Below the pieces are notes generated by a model that made no database searches, was not told the origin of the DNA, and saw only the letters and a list, made by a program, of their open reading frames with translations. A stretch of DNA of 64,000 nucleotides, taken from Phascolomyces articulosus (lineage: Eukaryota; Mucoromycota; Mucoromycetes; Mucorales; Lichtheimiaceae). Below, piece after piece: positions 1 through 12,098 of this stretch. Position 1 is the stretch's first letter. The number at the start of each line of letters is the position of its first letter. A program made the position numbers and the translations under genes. The stretch covers positions 248,001 to 312,000 of the forward strand of contig JAIXMP010000041.1 of NCBI GenBank assembly GCA_025677815.1. The letters run 5' to 3'.

Positions 1-407
1 AAGATAGTCGTGTTTTCGAAAAGATAGTTATTAGTGTTATGTGCTTTTATATTGTTTTATCAATTTTCATAGTTCATAGTAAATGTCTATTTTATTAATT
101 CATCACTATGGGTATCAAAAACCCATCGCAACGACAATATGATAACTACCATATTATGTTGATAGACGCATTACCTGATCATAATGGATCATTGCTTTCG
201 TATTCTGCTTCTATACCAACAATTCATTAAATCGTTACTAGAAGTATATCACATATTCACTAGTCAATAGCCATCATGCTGTAAGGAGAGTAAATATATA
301 TACTCAGTTTGACACACCAAACATGGAACTCACTCAGAAAATCTAAAACACTTTTCCCCTATTTCAATTTTCTTTTTCTTTGTTCCCGAACAGCATAAAA
401 GTAGGTC
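1..407. other. Intergenic, no gene seen
   Basis: AT-rich sequence with no open frame of note. The last 60 bases are T- and C-rich and probably hold the promoter and 5' leader of the gene starting at 408. Nothing else is recognised. Confidence 0.5.
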
Positions 408-3194
408 ATGCCTTTATATTATAAGCATGACAGACGTAATGAATTATTTCCACCCATAACACAAGGTCAGCATACACCAGTATTGCCCGTTGCTCGTGTT
501 ACACGGAATGACATTGAATCACGTTTACAAATATCGATCGAAACAAGAAAAAAAGTAAATCAGATCTATACCACCTATCACAATGAACGCAAACGACAAC
601 CAACGCCTACATTAAAATCGATCCCCTCATTGCACCTCTTTCCTCATGATGCCTCTTCACAACAACAATCATTCACAAGGACGAACCATGGGAATGAAAC
701 TGGATCTCTGCCACTTTACAAGGTACCACGTTTTTCACTTTTTCAGCCTTTGTCAAATACACCAAAAGCACACTCCACGTCCCAACCAACGCCACCGCCA
801 CCTACCCTCTTGATGTTACATACAGAACAATATGCTCAACAAAGACGAGCTATGGTGGATGATCAAGGAAACCCTTGTTTTGTTGTCGATGACAGTAATA
901 ACAATAGTATTAGTAGTGCCGCAACAGCAGGTGAGATAGTAACTTCATCTTTGAGGACTTAGGATAATTTACAAGAAGCTATTTTGAATGAGACCACATT
1001 ACTAACCCCTCAGAATAACAGTGACATTTAATACACCACAGGAACGAAGCATACCTTCTACCACTACTATTCCATCTCAACAACAACAACAACTGGTAAT
1101 ACCAGAGACACCAGTAACACGAACTACGACTTCACTTTCTTCACCATCCACTTTCTTGGAATCAGTACGAAAACAATTTGTTCCTATTTTAGCTACATCT
1201 ATGCAACAGCAAGGGTGTGATAAACTGGCACAATTAGCACAGACACGCGATGGATCCTTTTTAAAGATCAATTTCGAAAGTATGATTGGGTTGTTGAACC
1301 ACCCATTAATTGCACTTATGGATGAATATGAAGAAACCACAGCTGATAAGTGGAGTGGATCCGGAAAAACGCATTTTATTAAACAACTTGTAGATATATT
1401 ACGAAAAGAGAATATGGTAAAAAAAAAGTGGATATATCAATGTGCATATGTGTTTGTGTATGTGCTTGTGGATTTTTTGATGTGATATTAAACTCCTTTT
1501 TTTTTCAATCGAACGTATAGCCATTGAAAATCACCATTGCCACCTATGATATTGATACGGAAAGTTTCTTATTCGATTGCATCAGAAACCACCTCCAACT
1601 TCCATGTTTACGAATTGGATCTGTATTGGATGATGCATGGGAACGGGAATATGGTGTTATCTTTCAAACTCTAAAAACAAGAGAATCTGTGGTAAAGATT
1701 AGACCAATAACGAGCTGATTTGCATTTACTCTATAGACTCACCCTATTCTTCTTTCTTTTTCTTATATTTTAGCGTCAAACACGAACACCTGATACTGAT
1801 TTCATTATTGCTTTCGATATACGTCTTGGACCTGACGATGCTGTATTTACAAAAATTAGCAACAAACGTGGGTCGGGACTAGCACCCATCATTTGGTTAG
1901 TTACATTGGGAAGTGTTGAAGATCGAGTATTATCCTATTTCAAAAACAATACATCCTCCTCTTCCTCAGAAAATCAGCATCACTGGCATCATGAATTCAA
2001 ATGGTCTCAAAATAGCTGGTGGTCTGATAAACAAAAAATTGTTCTTGAAAAAAACCGATGGCCTACAGCAGAAGAAGCAACACCTATTTTACAACAAGCG
2101 GTAGAAAGTGTCATTTCTTGGGCTAGAAATGGTTTTTCAGAGCCTTACCAATTCCCTATCCCATATTCAACACCAACAGTAACAGAAATACCTATTATTA
2201 CGGAAATATCAGCGCCATCCAATATACCCTCCACTTCCTCCTCCTCTATCACTGCTTCCATTCATCCGGAAGATCAATCAGTTGTACCAGAATGTGTATC
2301 AGAGCAACAGCAACAACAACGAAATAATACACCTCCAGTCTCTGATACTACACCACCACAACGAGATACACAAGTCGTATCTTCTGATATGGATATTACT
2401 GAACCATCTGGTTCGATGGTAGTACCACAACCTCTTTTACCTTCTGATTCGACATCGGACATGGATATAGATTCTGATCAGGATGAATCAATTGATTTAC
2501 CTGAATCAGTCAAGGCTCAAATAAAGCAGGTAAAAGAAATGAGAAACTAGAGTGTGCGGAAGAAGGATATAAGAAAGAGGAGGATAATTATCATTTTGAT
2601 TTGTCTGTCTATTCGAGGATTATTTCTTCCTTTTTTTTTTTTTTACTAACCATGATATTTTATTAATTTATCCAGTGTTTCCAATACCCAACGTTACAGC
2701 CTGTATTTGAACGAACATCCGATATGTCACGTCATTCAAGTCCAAATATGTCTCATAGACAACGATATAGGATCAATCGATGGCGAGGTGAATCTAATAC
2801 AAATGAAGAAGAGGATGACGAAGACGAAGTGGCATCATTTTATTCTGCAAGTGAATTTGTACAAGATTTAAAACCTGCATTGATGCTGATCGAACCGGAT
2901 AGTATCACCCATAATAGTAGTAATAGTAATCTTGCCACAGGTAACGATATATAGAAAAAGCAAATTATTCTCTGATGCGTATCAACAAAGAAAGAATGCT
3001 TATTAATAATACATGTTTTTTTTTATTTGCTAGGAAACGCCATTTCATTAAAATTAAATCCATTAAAAGAAGCTTACGAAAAAGAATATCAAGCCATTTT
3101 ATCTCGCATACAATCCCAATACGATCAAGAAATGAAGTCCTTACAACAAAAGTTTGAACGGCAAGCCTACGAAAAGTTACAAAATGGTTTATAA
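408..3194 (+). CDS. HDA1-complex subunit 2/3-like protein
   Basis: Six exons join cleanly: 408-930, 1022-1416, 1521-1691, 1774-2529, 2676-2940, 3034-3194, giving about 756 residues. The centre (about residues 280-440) resembles a degenerate SNF2 C-terminal helicase lobe: SGSGKTHFIKQLVDILRKEN, then KITIATYDIDTES, then DFIIAFDIRLGP and a WLVTLGSVEDRVLSYF segment. No complete Walker A plus DEAD-type N-terminal lobe is present. The tail is acidic and Ser/Gln-rich and ends in a coiled coil starting near LKEAYEKEYQAIL. A helicase-like lobe without an ATPase partner plus a C-terminal coiled coil is the layout of fungal Hda2/Hda3, which bridge the class II histone deacetylase Hda1 to chromatin. The family call is by recalled resemblance and is moderate. 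Intron 1 carries a clear ACTAAC branch site at about 1001. It could instead be another diverged SNF2-like protein. Confidence 0.6.
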
Positions 3195-3774
3195 TGTGTC
3201 ACTTTTTTTTAATAATTCAACTCAAATAATTATCATCATAAGCATAATAATACCTATATATTTTTTACATGCCTCTCTTGTACATACATATATAATCCCT
3301 TTCTCATTTTTTTTAAAAAAAAAACTAATCCCGTTTATAATAACTGATCATTTTGAAACGATTCTCTTTATATATAACGATTATGATAATGATAATACAA
3401 CATTAAAAACTACTTTTATAGGTGATATAGGTTTAATGAGGTCTTAGAACGACGAGAAGAGCTACTGTACATTGGTGATGGTTAGTGGATTTTGTATATT
3501 TGGCATCAGTTTGAATACTGCGCACTATTACTACGCCTCTTTCCCTTTAAAGATAGCGTTGCAGTGCAGATCAGCGATCATGTGTAGAATATATTTTTTC
3601 TTCATACTCTCAGCAAGAGCTATTTCTTTGGATATGCAAGTTACACGGCACTAAGGTAGAAAGAACTTTTTCTTCTTTTATTTCGAATAAAACTTTCTTT
3701 CTTTTACGCAGCCCGTTCTTTCTTCTTTTTTATTTATTCTTTTCCTCAATTCAAACACTAATATTATTTTCAAA
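3195..3774. other. Intergenic, no gene seen
   Basis: T-rich spacer between two co-directed genes. Short open frames here have skewed composition (Ile, Phe, Tyr) and no splice context. The last 110 bases are pyrimidine-rich, as expected for a fungal 5' leader. Confidence 0.45.
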
Positions 3775-5705
3775 ATGACAAAGTATGCCAAACCTGAGAA
3801 AAGTTCATTGAATGAAACCATGCTTACGATTAAACAACAAAATGATCCATCATCTCATTACAAAAGTCGCAAAACACAACCGCAACAAGCAGTGAATAAA
3901 GAAGAGAATGAACCTCGCGGTCTACCTATTGATTTTGTTATTATTTTACCATTTGAAATAATAGTCATGATATTCGAAGCGTTTCCAACCGAAACCTTAT
4001 TTACGTGCATGGATGTGAGTCCTGGGTGGCAACGCGTATTACAAAAGTGTCCATCGCTATGGGAAGAAATAATCCTCGAGAATGAATTAAATTACAACAA
4101 ATGGATCCCAAAATATTACCCATTGATGGGAATGCATATAAAATCATATACAATTTCAAAACCGGATCAAGGAGGATTGGATTTAAGTGTGGAACAAATA
4201 TTGGAAGGATCCATGAATAATTTGACATCATTAGGTATGATTATATCATTTTTCTTATCAGTACTTGCCTAATGTCAAAACATGGCTGCGCTATGATATT
4301 TGTTCACTAACTAAAGGGACCAATAAAAAAAAAAGCTTGGAACTGTGGGAACGTGTGTGATATAGTTGGCAGCGATATTTTGAAATGTCTCCGTCAGCTT
4401 AGGCATTCTTTGATCAGTCTTGAACTATCTACTGATGCAGACCTACGGTATTTGGAAGGATTCGATATACCACCTTTAGCAGCAATTCTATCAGCATGTC
4501 CATCACTCAAACGTCTCAAAGTGACAATTCCTTATAATTCAGAATTTTACGATGATACTCTTGCGGATGAATATCCATCAACTTCAGCCTTGACACACCT
4601 TATTTGGTCTTGTGGCATCAACTTGACAAAAAAAGATACTCAAAAGCTTTTCACGGCATGTCCATCACTCGTTTATGCTCAATTTGATTCAGAGGAGGAG
4701 GATGATGATGATGAGGAAGAAAACATCACACCCCTTATGGTACATAATACATGTCCCAAAAGTTTACGGTATTTATACTTTAATTATTACGCTGATAATA
4801 CATTTCCAAATTGGTATTCTGATGGTGTTCAATTGGATGATGACGATAAAGATTTACAGGGATTAAAATCATTTGCCGTTCCGTTTTATTACCAAGAGGA
4901 TTGGATTGATATAGCAGCCATTTTAAAAAAAGATCAAAAAACATTATCAGAAATAGCATTCTATCATTCAGATAGATTTGACCTTGCAGCTGTATTGGAT
5001 CTGTTCAGAGGATCATCCCTTAAATTAACCCATTCAACTATTCCTTGGTATGGCGAGGGCAGAATTGAAGTTCAATTTGATCAAGAAATAAAAGAAGATG
5101 AAGAGCATATCTCTTTCCACCAGCCAACAACAGCAAGAACAACGTACTATCGACATCAACGACGACGGTATATAGATTCAAAATTTGACAATAAATCTGT
5201 GGATAAACATCTACCTTGGCTTATGGATGGCATTTTTCGCCTGTCCCAAAAGAGAACACTCTCCTCTTTCAGTATTCGTTTCAATCATTGTGGTCCAAAG
5301 GTCAATAATTATTTAAACAAGTTGCTTGAATTCCCATCCTCATCATCCTTTCAGGGGATTTATATTGCACATACTCCATTGGAATTGGTGGCTGTAACTG
5401 AGCTTATTCATGGGCTACAAGAAAAATCTATATCAGTTCAAAAACTGTGGTTGGGACCCATACCTCAATTAACGGACGAAGTGTTGATTTCATTGTTTGG
5501 AAGGATAATAGGATTAAAGCAATTGGTGTTAATTGAATGTGATGGCATTAGTGATCAAGGTGTACAGGATTTATTGGATCATTTTGCTACTATTGCATCA
5601 ATATCATCATCCTCGTCGTTATCATTGGTAAACCAACAGCCACCCAAGTTGGATTTTATAAGGTGTAAAAATGTATCTACTCAAAGGATTCTCAATTTCA
5701 CATAA
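3775..5705 (+). CDS. F-box/LRR protein (copy A)
   Basis: Two exons, 3775-4234 and 4336-5705 (phase 1 intron, with an ACTAAC branch site near 4305), give about 609 residues. An F-box lies at about residues 55-98, seen in the segment LPFEIIVMIFEAFPTETLF followed by MDVSPGWQRVL and the conserved P-LW pair. The rest has leucine-rich repeat spacing, clearest at SACPSLKRLKV and in the C-terminal LKQLVLIECDGISDQGVQDL. An acidic DEEEDDDDEEE stretch sits at about residue 270. F-box/LRR proteins are substrate receptors of SCF ubiquitin ligases; the substrate is unknown. The gene shares its intron position and flanking residues with the F-box gene at 51373-53388, so the two are paralogues. The start is the first ATG of the open frame, preceded by a T-rich leader. 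Confidence 0.85.
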
Positions 5706-6060
5706 CATCATAAATGTATTTTAGAATATAATTTACTAGTTCTTCTACTCTTATTTATATATGTATATGTATATGATATTATATTTTCTTATCCATGTAT
5801 CATTCAGTATATTTTACAAAAGCATACTCATAATAAATGGTCATACTTTATTTGGCTAACAATAGAAAGTTTCTATAAATGTCCTATTACTGTTCTATAT
5901 ACCTTGATAAATTCGGCTCAGACGCCTCTTTTTTTTTTGTCATCACTTATCTACCCACATTTCTATTTTCAATGATTCTCTTAATGCTAGTGCTACGTAA
6001 TGAAAGATATAAGGTATAACATTTGCATTGGAGACAAAATTCCTGTACTCTCTATACCTT

Positions 6061-6100
6061 ATATTATCTCATATTATCTCATATTATCTCATATTATCTC
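6061..6100. repeat. 10-bp tandem repeat, four perfect copies
   Basis: The unit ATATTATCTC is present four times head to tail without a mismatch. It lies 3' of the F-box gene in intergenic DNA, and no function is evident. Confidence 0.95.
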
Positions 6101-6859
6101 ATTGATTAATGATCAGTAACGTGTATACTTGATGTCTGTCTATATAACTTTAGTGTTCCCAGTGGTTTCATTATCAAAGTTTGCGTTATATACCTATATT
6201 CATTGGTTTTTTTTAAAAAATTTGTACTTTATTTGAATTTACCAAGTGGGTGCATTTATCCTTAATATCATTAGGAAAATAAATGATACCAGTGTTATTT
6301 ATCCTCTATACGATCTTCTACTTTTACTTTTTTATATTTAAAATATTATGTCTATGTCAAAATATGTTTGATATATAATTTCATTAGGCAGTAATTCGAG
6401 CGTATCAGAGAAAAATCAAAAAACACGTCAATCCTAATTTTGGATTCATGAAATTGTGGCACCTAACCCTACTTTTTATTTTAACTTCTCGCTGAGTGTA
6501 TAATAACTACTTTCTCTTGTCCTCGTCAAAGTTTTTCTAGCTTTTTTTTATTAACAATTGATGGTTTAATAATCCCCTTATAACTACATAAATGTGATAC
6601 AAAAGGCAATCAGAGAAAAAGCAACTCACCATAGACAAGTAATCTTAAGAAAATATGGTATAATATAGTGTTTGGAAAACAACAATATCACACCAACAGA
6701 TCTTTCTTTCCTGTTGAAAACATCTTTTGTGGATTCATACACAGCCCAGATAATTCTATCATCAGGACAGTTTCCCTCCTCATACATTACATAATCAATA
6801 GTATCTCAAATACAACAAAATCTGGAGCCGTTGACCTTGGTTCAAAGACTCAGCCTTGA

Positions 6860-7010
6860 CGAAAATTGATGGTAACAGAAGTGGAAGTGATCTTCGGATA
6901 ATAATTCAGTTAATGTTATCAAAGCAAACTTTGGTCAATAAAAAAGCGAACACATTGGAAACAAGCCATGCCACTGCAAGAAGACTGTGTGAAACGAATA
7001 GTGGAAAAAG
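6860..7010 (-). pseudogene. Relic similar to 17225-17365
   Basis: Both segments carry a CTTTG(G/A)TCAATAAAAAAG core, and the bases on each side also match loosely. In minus-strand translation one reads FFIDQSLL near TELLSEDHFHF and the other FLLIKAWFLI near RQLTSENHRHI. Frames are interrupted here. The parent family is not recognised; it could be an old transposon or a lineage-specific gene. Confidence 0.3.
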
Positions 7011-7330
7011 TCGGAAAGTGGGAAAGAGGGTTTAAACTAAAACAGGAAACATCATTGTGATACTGCAATACCAAAACAATAAATGAATTGATTCGCAATT
7101 TTATCAATATTTTTTAAGCACTATCATAAGAAGACTTTTTCTATTTTATATTTTACATCTCTCCAATTAAAATTAATAATAAGATAAAAGAGAGAGTCGA
7201 TATTATATTATATACATACATAAATAATTCTTTGCTAAAATAATGATAAACAACATATTGTATAAACATAAACATTGTAATTCACGTTATTATAGCATTC
7301 TTTTGGGAGGGGTGTGGAAGGAGGATATTA

Positions 7331-8497
7331 TTATTGATGAGATTGGGGAGGATAGGGAATTTGAGAGCTGCTATTATTTTGATTATTATTATCAAAATGC
7401 AATGGTTGTGTCGAAATATTGGATCCTTCAGGGCTATAGGATCCACGTTGTTGTTCGTGTGCTGGTGGCACTGGCATAGAAAGATGAGAATCAGAACCAG
7501 TATAAGGAGTAGAAGCGGATTGTGGTGGTGGGGTAAGGACAGCATAATAATATCCTGGGTTTGGAGGTTCTTGAGGTTGTTCATGTGCTGGTACAGGCAT
7601 AGCCATCATATGAGTCATTGGAGGTGTCCCAGGAGCTCCACTAGATCCATCATGATGTGCCATCATCATTGGCGGAGGTGGGGGAAGTTCACCTTGTTGT
7701 TGTTGTTCTTGTGCTGCCATTCGACGCTTGTTACGACGACGCATGTAAAAGAATACGCCAATAAGCTATAGATAAAGGAATATTAGAGAGAAATTATCAT
7801 TAGCATACGTCATGCCTTTGAGTGCTATCCATAGGAAAGAAGAAAATAACAATTCCATCTCTCTCTTGTCTACACTTTTGCATTTTAACTATTAATATAT
7901 ATCATTGCTACTTACAATAGCCACACCAACAACGGATCCGACAACGGATCCAACAATACGCCCAATATATAATGCATGTAATTGCGACATGTATTCATCC
8001 CTTTGATCATCATAAGATGAATCTGTTGGGGTTGATCGATAAGTATAACTTGATGTCGTATAATCGTATCTATAAGTCGTGGTGGTTGTAGTTGTTGTTG
8101 TTGTAGCATATGGATCAACGGCAGTGTATGAAAGCACATCTAAAGGACCCACAGTAGCTCTTGTTTCCCAACCTCTTGAATCAACAATAAAATAATAACT
8201 ACTGGATGTAATGACATCCCCAGGCATATATGTAAAATATAAATCATTTGGATCCGCATTGGTACCAAGGGTGTCTGTAGCTTCCCAGTTGTATCGAGAA
8301 CCATAAGCCAAGTAAATGTCGAAGCCAGTAATATTACTTGGTACCCCTGAAAAAGAAAAATAAATCGAATCTCTCGCCCTGTAATAGTAATTGCTGTTAC
8401 AGAGGAAACAACGGGATTCAACGCGCCATGCATTTGATGCTAATGGCATCACCGTCAAAAGGAATCCAATGACAACCGCAAGATATCGATGGATCAT
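7331..8497 (-). CDS. Single-pass membrane protein with signal peptide
   Basis: Two exons, 8497-7916 and 7765-7331, give about 338 residues; the 150-nt intron starts with GTAAGT. Residues 1-23 are a signal peptide (basic start, LAVVIGFLLTVMPLA core, ASNA cleavage site). The ectodomain (about 24-140) is rich in aromatics, and its spacing recalls the Ig-like KNH/Kre9 domain of fungal wall proteins (tentative). A Thr-rich stalk with ten consecutive Thr follows. The transmembrane helix (about 179-201) carries a glycine zipper, IVGSVVGSVVG, then a basic RRRNKRR stop-transfer. The cytoplasmic tail is Pro/Gln-rich and contains PGYYYAVL. The intron falls inside the membrane segment. A relative at 54812-55416 keeps the helix, the intron site and the tail motif but lacks the ectodomain. 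The layout suggests a wall or surface sensor; the function is inferred only. Confidence 0.8.
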
Positions 8498-9937
8498 CTT
8501 TTTTGTTTTTGTTGTGTAGTTAATAAAGAAGAAAAGAAATAAAAAAATGAAACAGCAAAAAAAAGATTCTTATTATATCTTTGAATTGCTTGATCACAAC
8601 CTTTTCAAAAAGGATTTCTTCTTTCAATAAGCCCCAATGTGTTACCATATTATAACTCATTCGTGTTCCCGAATTAAAAAAAATCTTCTTTTTCTTTATT
8701 GAAAAAAAAAAAAGAACATCCATGATGATGGTGATGGTGATCTGTGTGCTATTTTTTTTATATAATTATATTACTACACCTCTCTCTTTTTTTTAATTAA
8801 TAACTTAAACGAAAACCCTGTATTAGCTATGAATAATAATTGGCACTAAATCTTTTTTATATCATATTTAAACTATTTAATGGTATAAAAAATCCTTCTA
8901 TTTGGGTCAGCATATTCTGTATCACTATGATGATGAGTGTGGCAAAGCAAATCAATAATTACCTAATTTGTTCACTTTTCACAAATTGTAGGCTTTACAC
9001 CAGATTATAAAATATAGAAATGTATTGGTGGTTATATCTTCAGATGATAACTTTTTATCTGGCGCAGCAATGATTCACCTTTTTATTTTCTTCACAGTTG
9101 TTCAATTGAAAATAGGGCGCCATTCAAACAATGATTATTAAGATACGCGCAGTAACGTAAAACCCTGTTCAGATCCTGCCATAACACTGGTGTAATAATT
9201 CAACAAACTCAGTTTCTGATCTGTAAAACTCTAAACCACTTAAGGTTTCACAAGGCATGCTTATCATCAAATTTTTGTATTCCAGGTATAATCATCATAA
9301 TGGCTACGCAAAAAAAAAAAAAATTCAGCTAATAGAAGAAAATACTATTCTCATTTGATGTTTGGAATTACATATCATCACCCTATATGATGCTTGTATA
9401 CTGTAAATCAAAGCAAAGTGCCGATTGAATCGGAAAGAAAATCCACAACGGGAACAAGTTGAAAAACACCTAAGTTACTGGCCTTAAGTACTTTTCCAAA
9501 TGGTTTTTCATAACATTACTTGCATTGCGGATATTTATAATGTGTCAAAACATTTTGGATAAAAGGTTTCCATCAGTTGTATATTTGAATGGATTTACGT
9601 GCTTGCTACTTAGTCATTCAACTAAAGTAGTGTGTCTTATTATTTTCTTTTCTTCACCTTGAAAAATATCGTTATGGGAAAGATCTGATTAAGAAATAGG
9701 ACGTTGCCCTATACCAATGCGCCAGTAAAAAAAATATTCCAATACATACTTTGTATTGGACGGCATAATACTTTTTCTTGGTAATATTATATTAACTACC
9801 ATGAATCCAATAAGCAAAAAAAAAAAAAAAAAAAAAAAATTAAAGTTACACCAACAAGTTAAATGCAAAATTATGTTGAAAAAAGCTCTTTTCTCTTTTT
9901 TTCTCTTTTGTGTTCGTTTTTTATCCACTTTCAAAAT
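8498..9937. other. Intergenic, no gene seen
   Basis: Shared upstream region between the minus-strand membrane-protein gene and the plus-strand Hsp70-like gene. It is AT-rich and contains an A24 run at 9816-9839. Open frames here are low-complexity and unsupported. Confidence 0.45.
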
Positions 9938-12098
9938 ATGGTTGTGTCAAATCCACAAGTACGGCCGTCTTCTACACAATATAGAGTCGTTATTGCATAC
10001 GATTTCGGTACAACTTATTCAGGAGCTGCTTATGCTTTTACTCATACAACCCCTACAGAGGTGTTTGATATTCAGAATTGGTAAAAAAAAGATTCTCGTC
10101 TCTTTATTTATCACTCAGTTAAGCCTTGGGAATGCTCCCCATAAAACTTATATTTCTTCTTACACTAAAGCAAGACTTTTTATTCATAGGCCAGATAAAG
10201 GGAGTACTTTTTACCCCAAGGTGCCAACTCTATCACTTTATCCGCGTTGTAACCGACAGCAACAAACTCAAACATATCAAACATCAACATTATCCAATTG
10301 GGGTTATGGCGCTAAGAAGGCTATGTTAAAACCTACTACAGCTAAACAAAACGTACTTCTTTCTCAGTTCAAACTCCATTTAGATGAATCTTTACATCGT
10401 CCATCTCTTGAGAATGAATTGTAAGCGCACAGGTTTAAACAAATCTCAAGTCAGTAAATAGAATAATTAAATTTATTATATAAAATATAGAACACCTGTT
10501 CAAGCAGTGGCAGATTATTTAGCAAAGTTACACCAACATACGTTGGAAGAATTATCCCGTGGATTTGCTGACAATTACCATCCAGATACTTTTCGATATT
10601 GTCTTACCATCCCTGCAGTATGGTCAGACAAGGCAAAAAATTCGATGAGACAAGCAGCCATTCAAGCAGGACTTATTATGCCTTCTGATCCACCTGATCG
10701 ACTTACACTTATTTCTGAACCTGAAGCAGCAGCAATTTATTGTGAAGAAATCATGGGAGATCAAGTGAAACTGAAGGATAATGATCGTTTCATGGTCTGT
10801 GATGCAGGAGGTGGTACAGTCGATTTAATTGTTTTTCAAGTGAATTTTACAAAAGGTTCTAAAAATGGCGGAAGTATGACACGAAATAATCGAGAATTGA
10901 AGGAGGTGACAAGAGGAATTGGTGAGAGCTGTGGCAGTATTTTTTTGGACAAGCGTTATCGAGAATTACTCAAAGCAAAATTGGGAGCGCACGTCTTGAG
11001 CAAGGTTACTACACGAGAAATGGGCACTATGATGGATTACTTTATCGATACCATTAAACCAGAATTTAAAGAAGAGGATGACTTTTTCCTGGAATTACCA
11101 CGTTCAGTAAAATTGGAGGATTTACCAAAAAGTTTACGTGATAATGATGATGATGGGTATTTGGATGAGGGAACATTAAAATTATCAGGTCAAGAGCTTA
11201 AAAAGCAAGTATTTGATCCTGTGATTGATAAAGTGGTGAGTGGAGTTGAAATAAAGGTCATTTCCAATGGATTGTGGATTTATAAATGATATACTTACAT
11301 TGAATTTATTGGTATAGTTATCGCTTATTGAACAGCAATATCGACAATTACCTGATGGACGACTAGACTCTCTTTTTCTTGTAGGTGGATTTGGTTCATC
11401 CAAGTATCTATACCAAAGAGTTCGAAAAGAGTTTCATAGTACCAAAGTAAATCAAATTATTTGTCCCGCAGAACGTGCTGCTTTGGCTGTTGTTCGTGGC
11501 GCCGCTTATTTTGGTGCCAATCCTCGAACTGTCGTTTCGCGAATATCGAGACGAACCTATGGTTTGAGGTGTGTCCGACCTTTTAACAAATACATCGATC
11601 CGCTTTCCAAACGAACGGTACTTCCAGATGGAACAGTACGATGCAAAGACCTGTTTTCACACTTTATAACAAAAAATGATGAACTGCTGGTTGATCATTG
11701 CGTTACCAAAAAATGTTATTATGTTTGTTCTGGCGGGTATGAAGTACACTATATTAAGCTCTATGCAACGGAAAACGATAAGATTCCACTCTATGTAGAT
11801 GAGCCAGGTGTAGAGTGGATTGCAACTATTCCAATAACCATTCCTAAATCACTTAATATGAAGAAAGATGAACATCTTTATTATCCTGTTAGGTAAATAT
11901 TCTTGTTTTTACTATTTCTTTTGAAGAATGTTCCACTTTAACATTAACAATAATACTAATAAGGAATATACTTCGACTGGGGGATATTATAGAATGTATT
12001 TTGGAAGAACAGAGATCCGAGTGGAGGTTGAGCTCACACCTGACCTCAAATTTGAGATCAACTGTGATTTTGATGCAGTAAACAACTATAATTCATAA
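9938..12098 (+). CDS. Hsp70-like ATPase (Hsp12A-like family)
   Basis: Five exons: 9938-10080, 10190-10420, 10491-11235, 11318-11892, 11927-12098, about 621 residues. The Hsp70/actin ATPase signatures occur in order: phosphate-1 loop VVIAYDFGTTYSG (about 17-29), EPEAAAIYC, phosphate-2 loop MVCDAGGGTVDLIVF (about 226), and the adenosine motif LFLVGGFGSSKYLYQRV (about 393). The C-terminal part is not a canonical Hsp70 substrate-binding domain, and there is no EEVD end; this matches the diverged Hsp12A-like group that is numerous in fungi. The likely role is ATP-dependent and chaperone-like, with unknown client. The start is taken at MVVSNPQ because the upstream in-frame ATG at 9863 adds a Phe-rich stretch unlike the family. 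The last intron is only 34 nt; it is needed to restore the frame. Confidence 0.87.

Larger units (their letters stand above)
5706..7330. other. Intergenic with decayed sequence
   Basis: No convincing gene. It contains the 10-bp tandem repeat at 6061-6100 and a stretch near 6860-7010 that resembles 17225-17365. Short open frames at 6668-6859 (+) and 6919-7107 (-) have no start or splice support and look like chance or relics. Confidence 0.5.

Noticed and set aside
7334..7771. Plus-strand 145-codon frame over the membrane-protein gene
   Set aside because: It is the antisense shadow of the Pro/Gln-rich exon on the minus strand.
9756..10424. 222-codon plus-strand frame with a poly-Lys run
   Set aside because: It reads through the A24 tract and intron 1 of the Hsp70-like gene; only its end (10190-10420) is a true exon.
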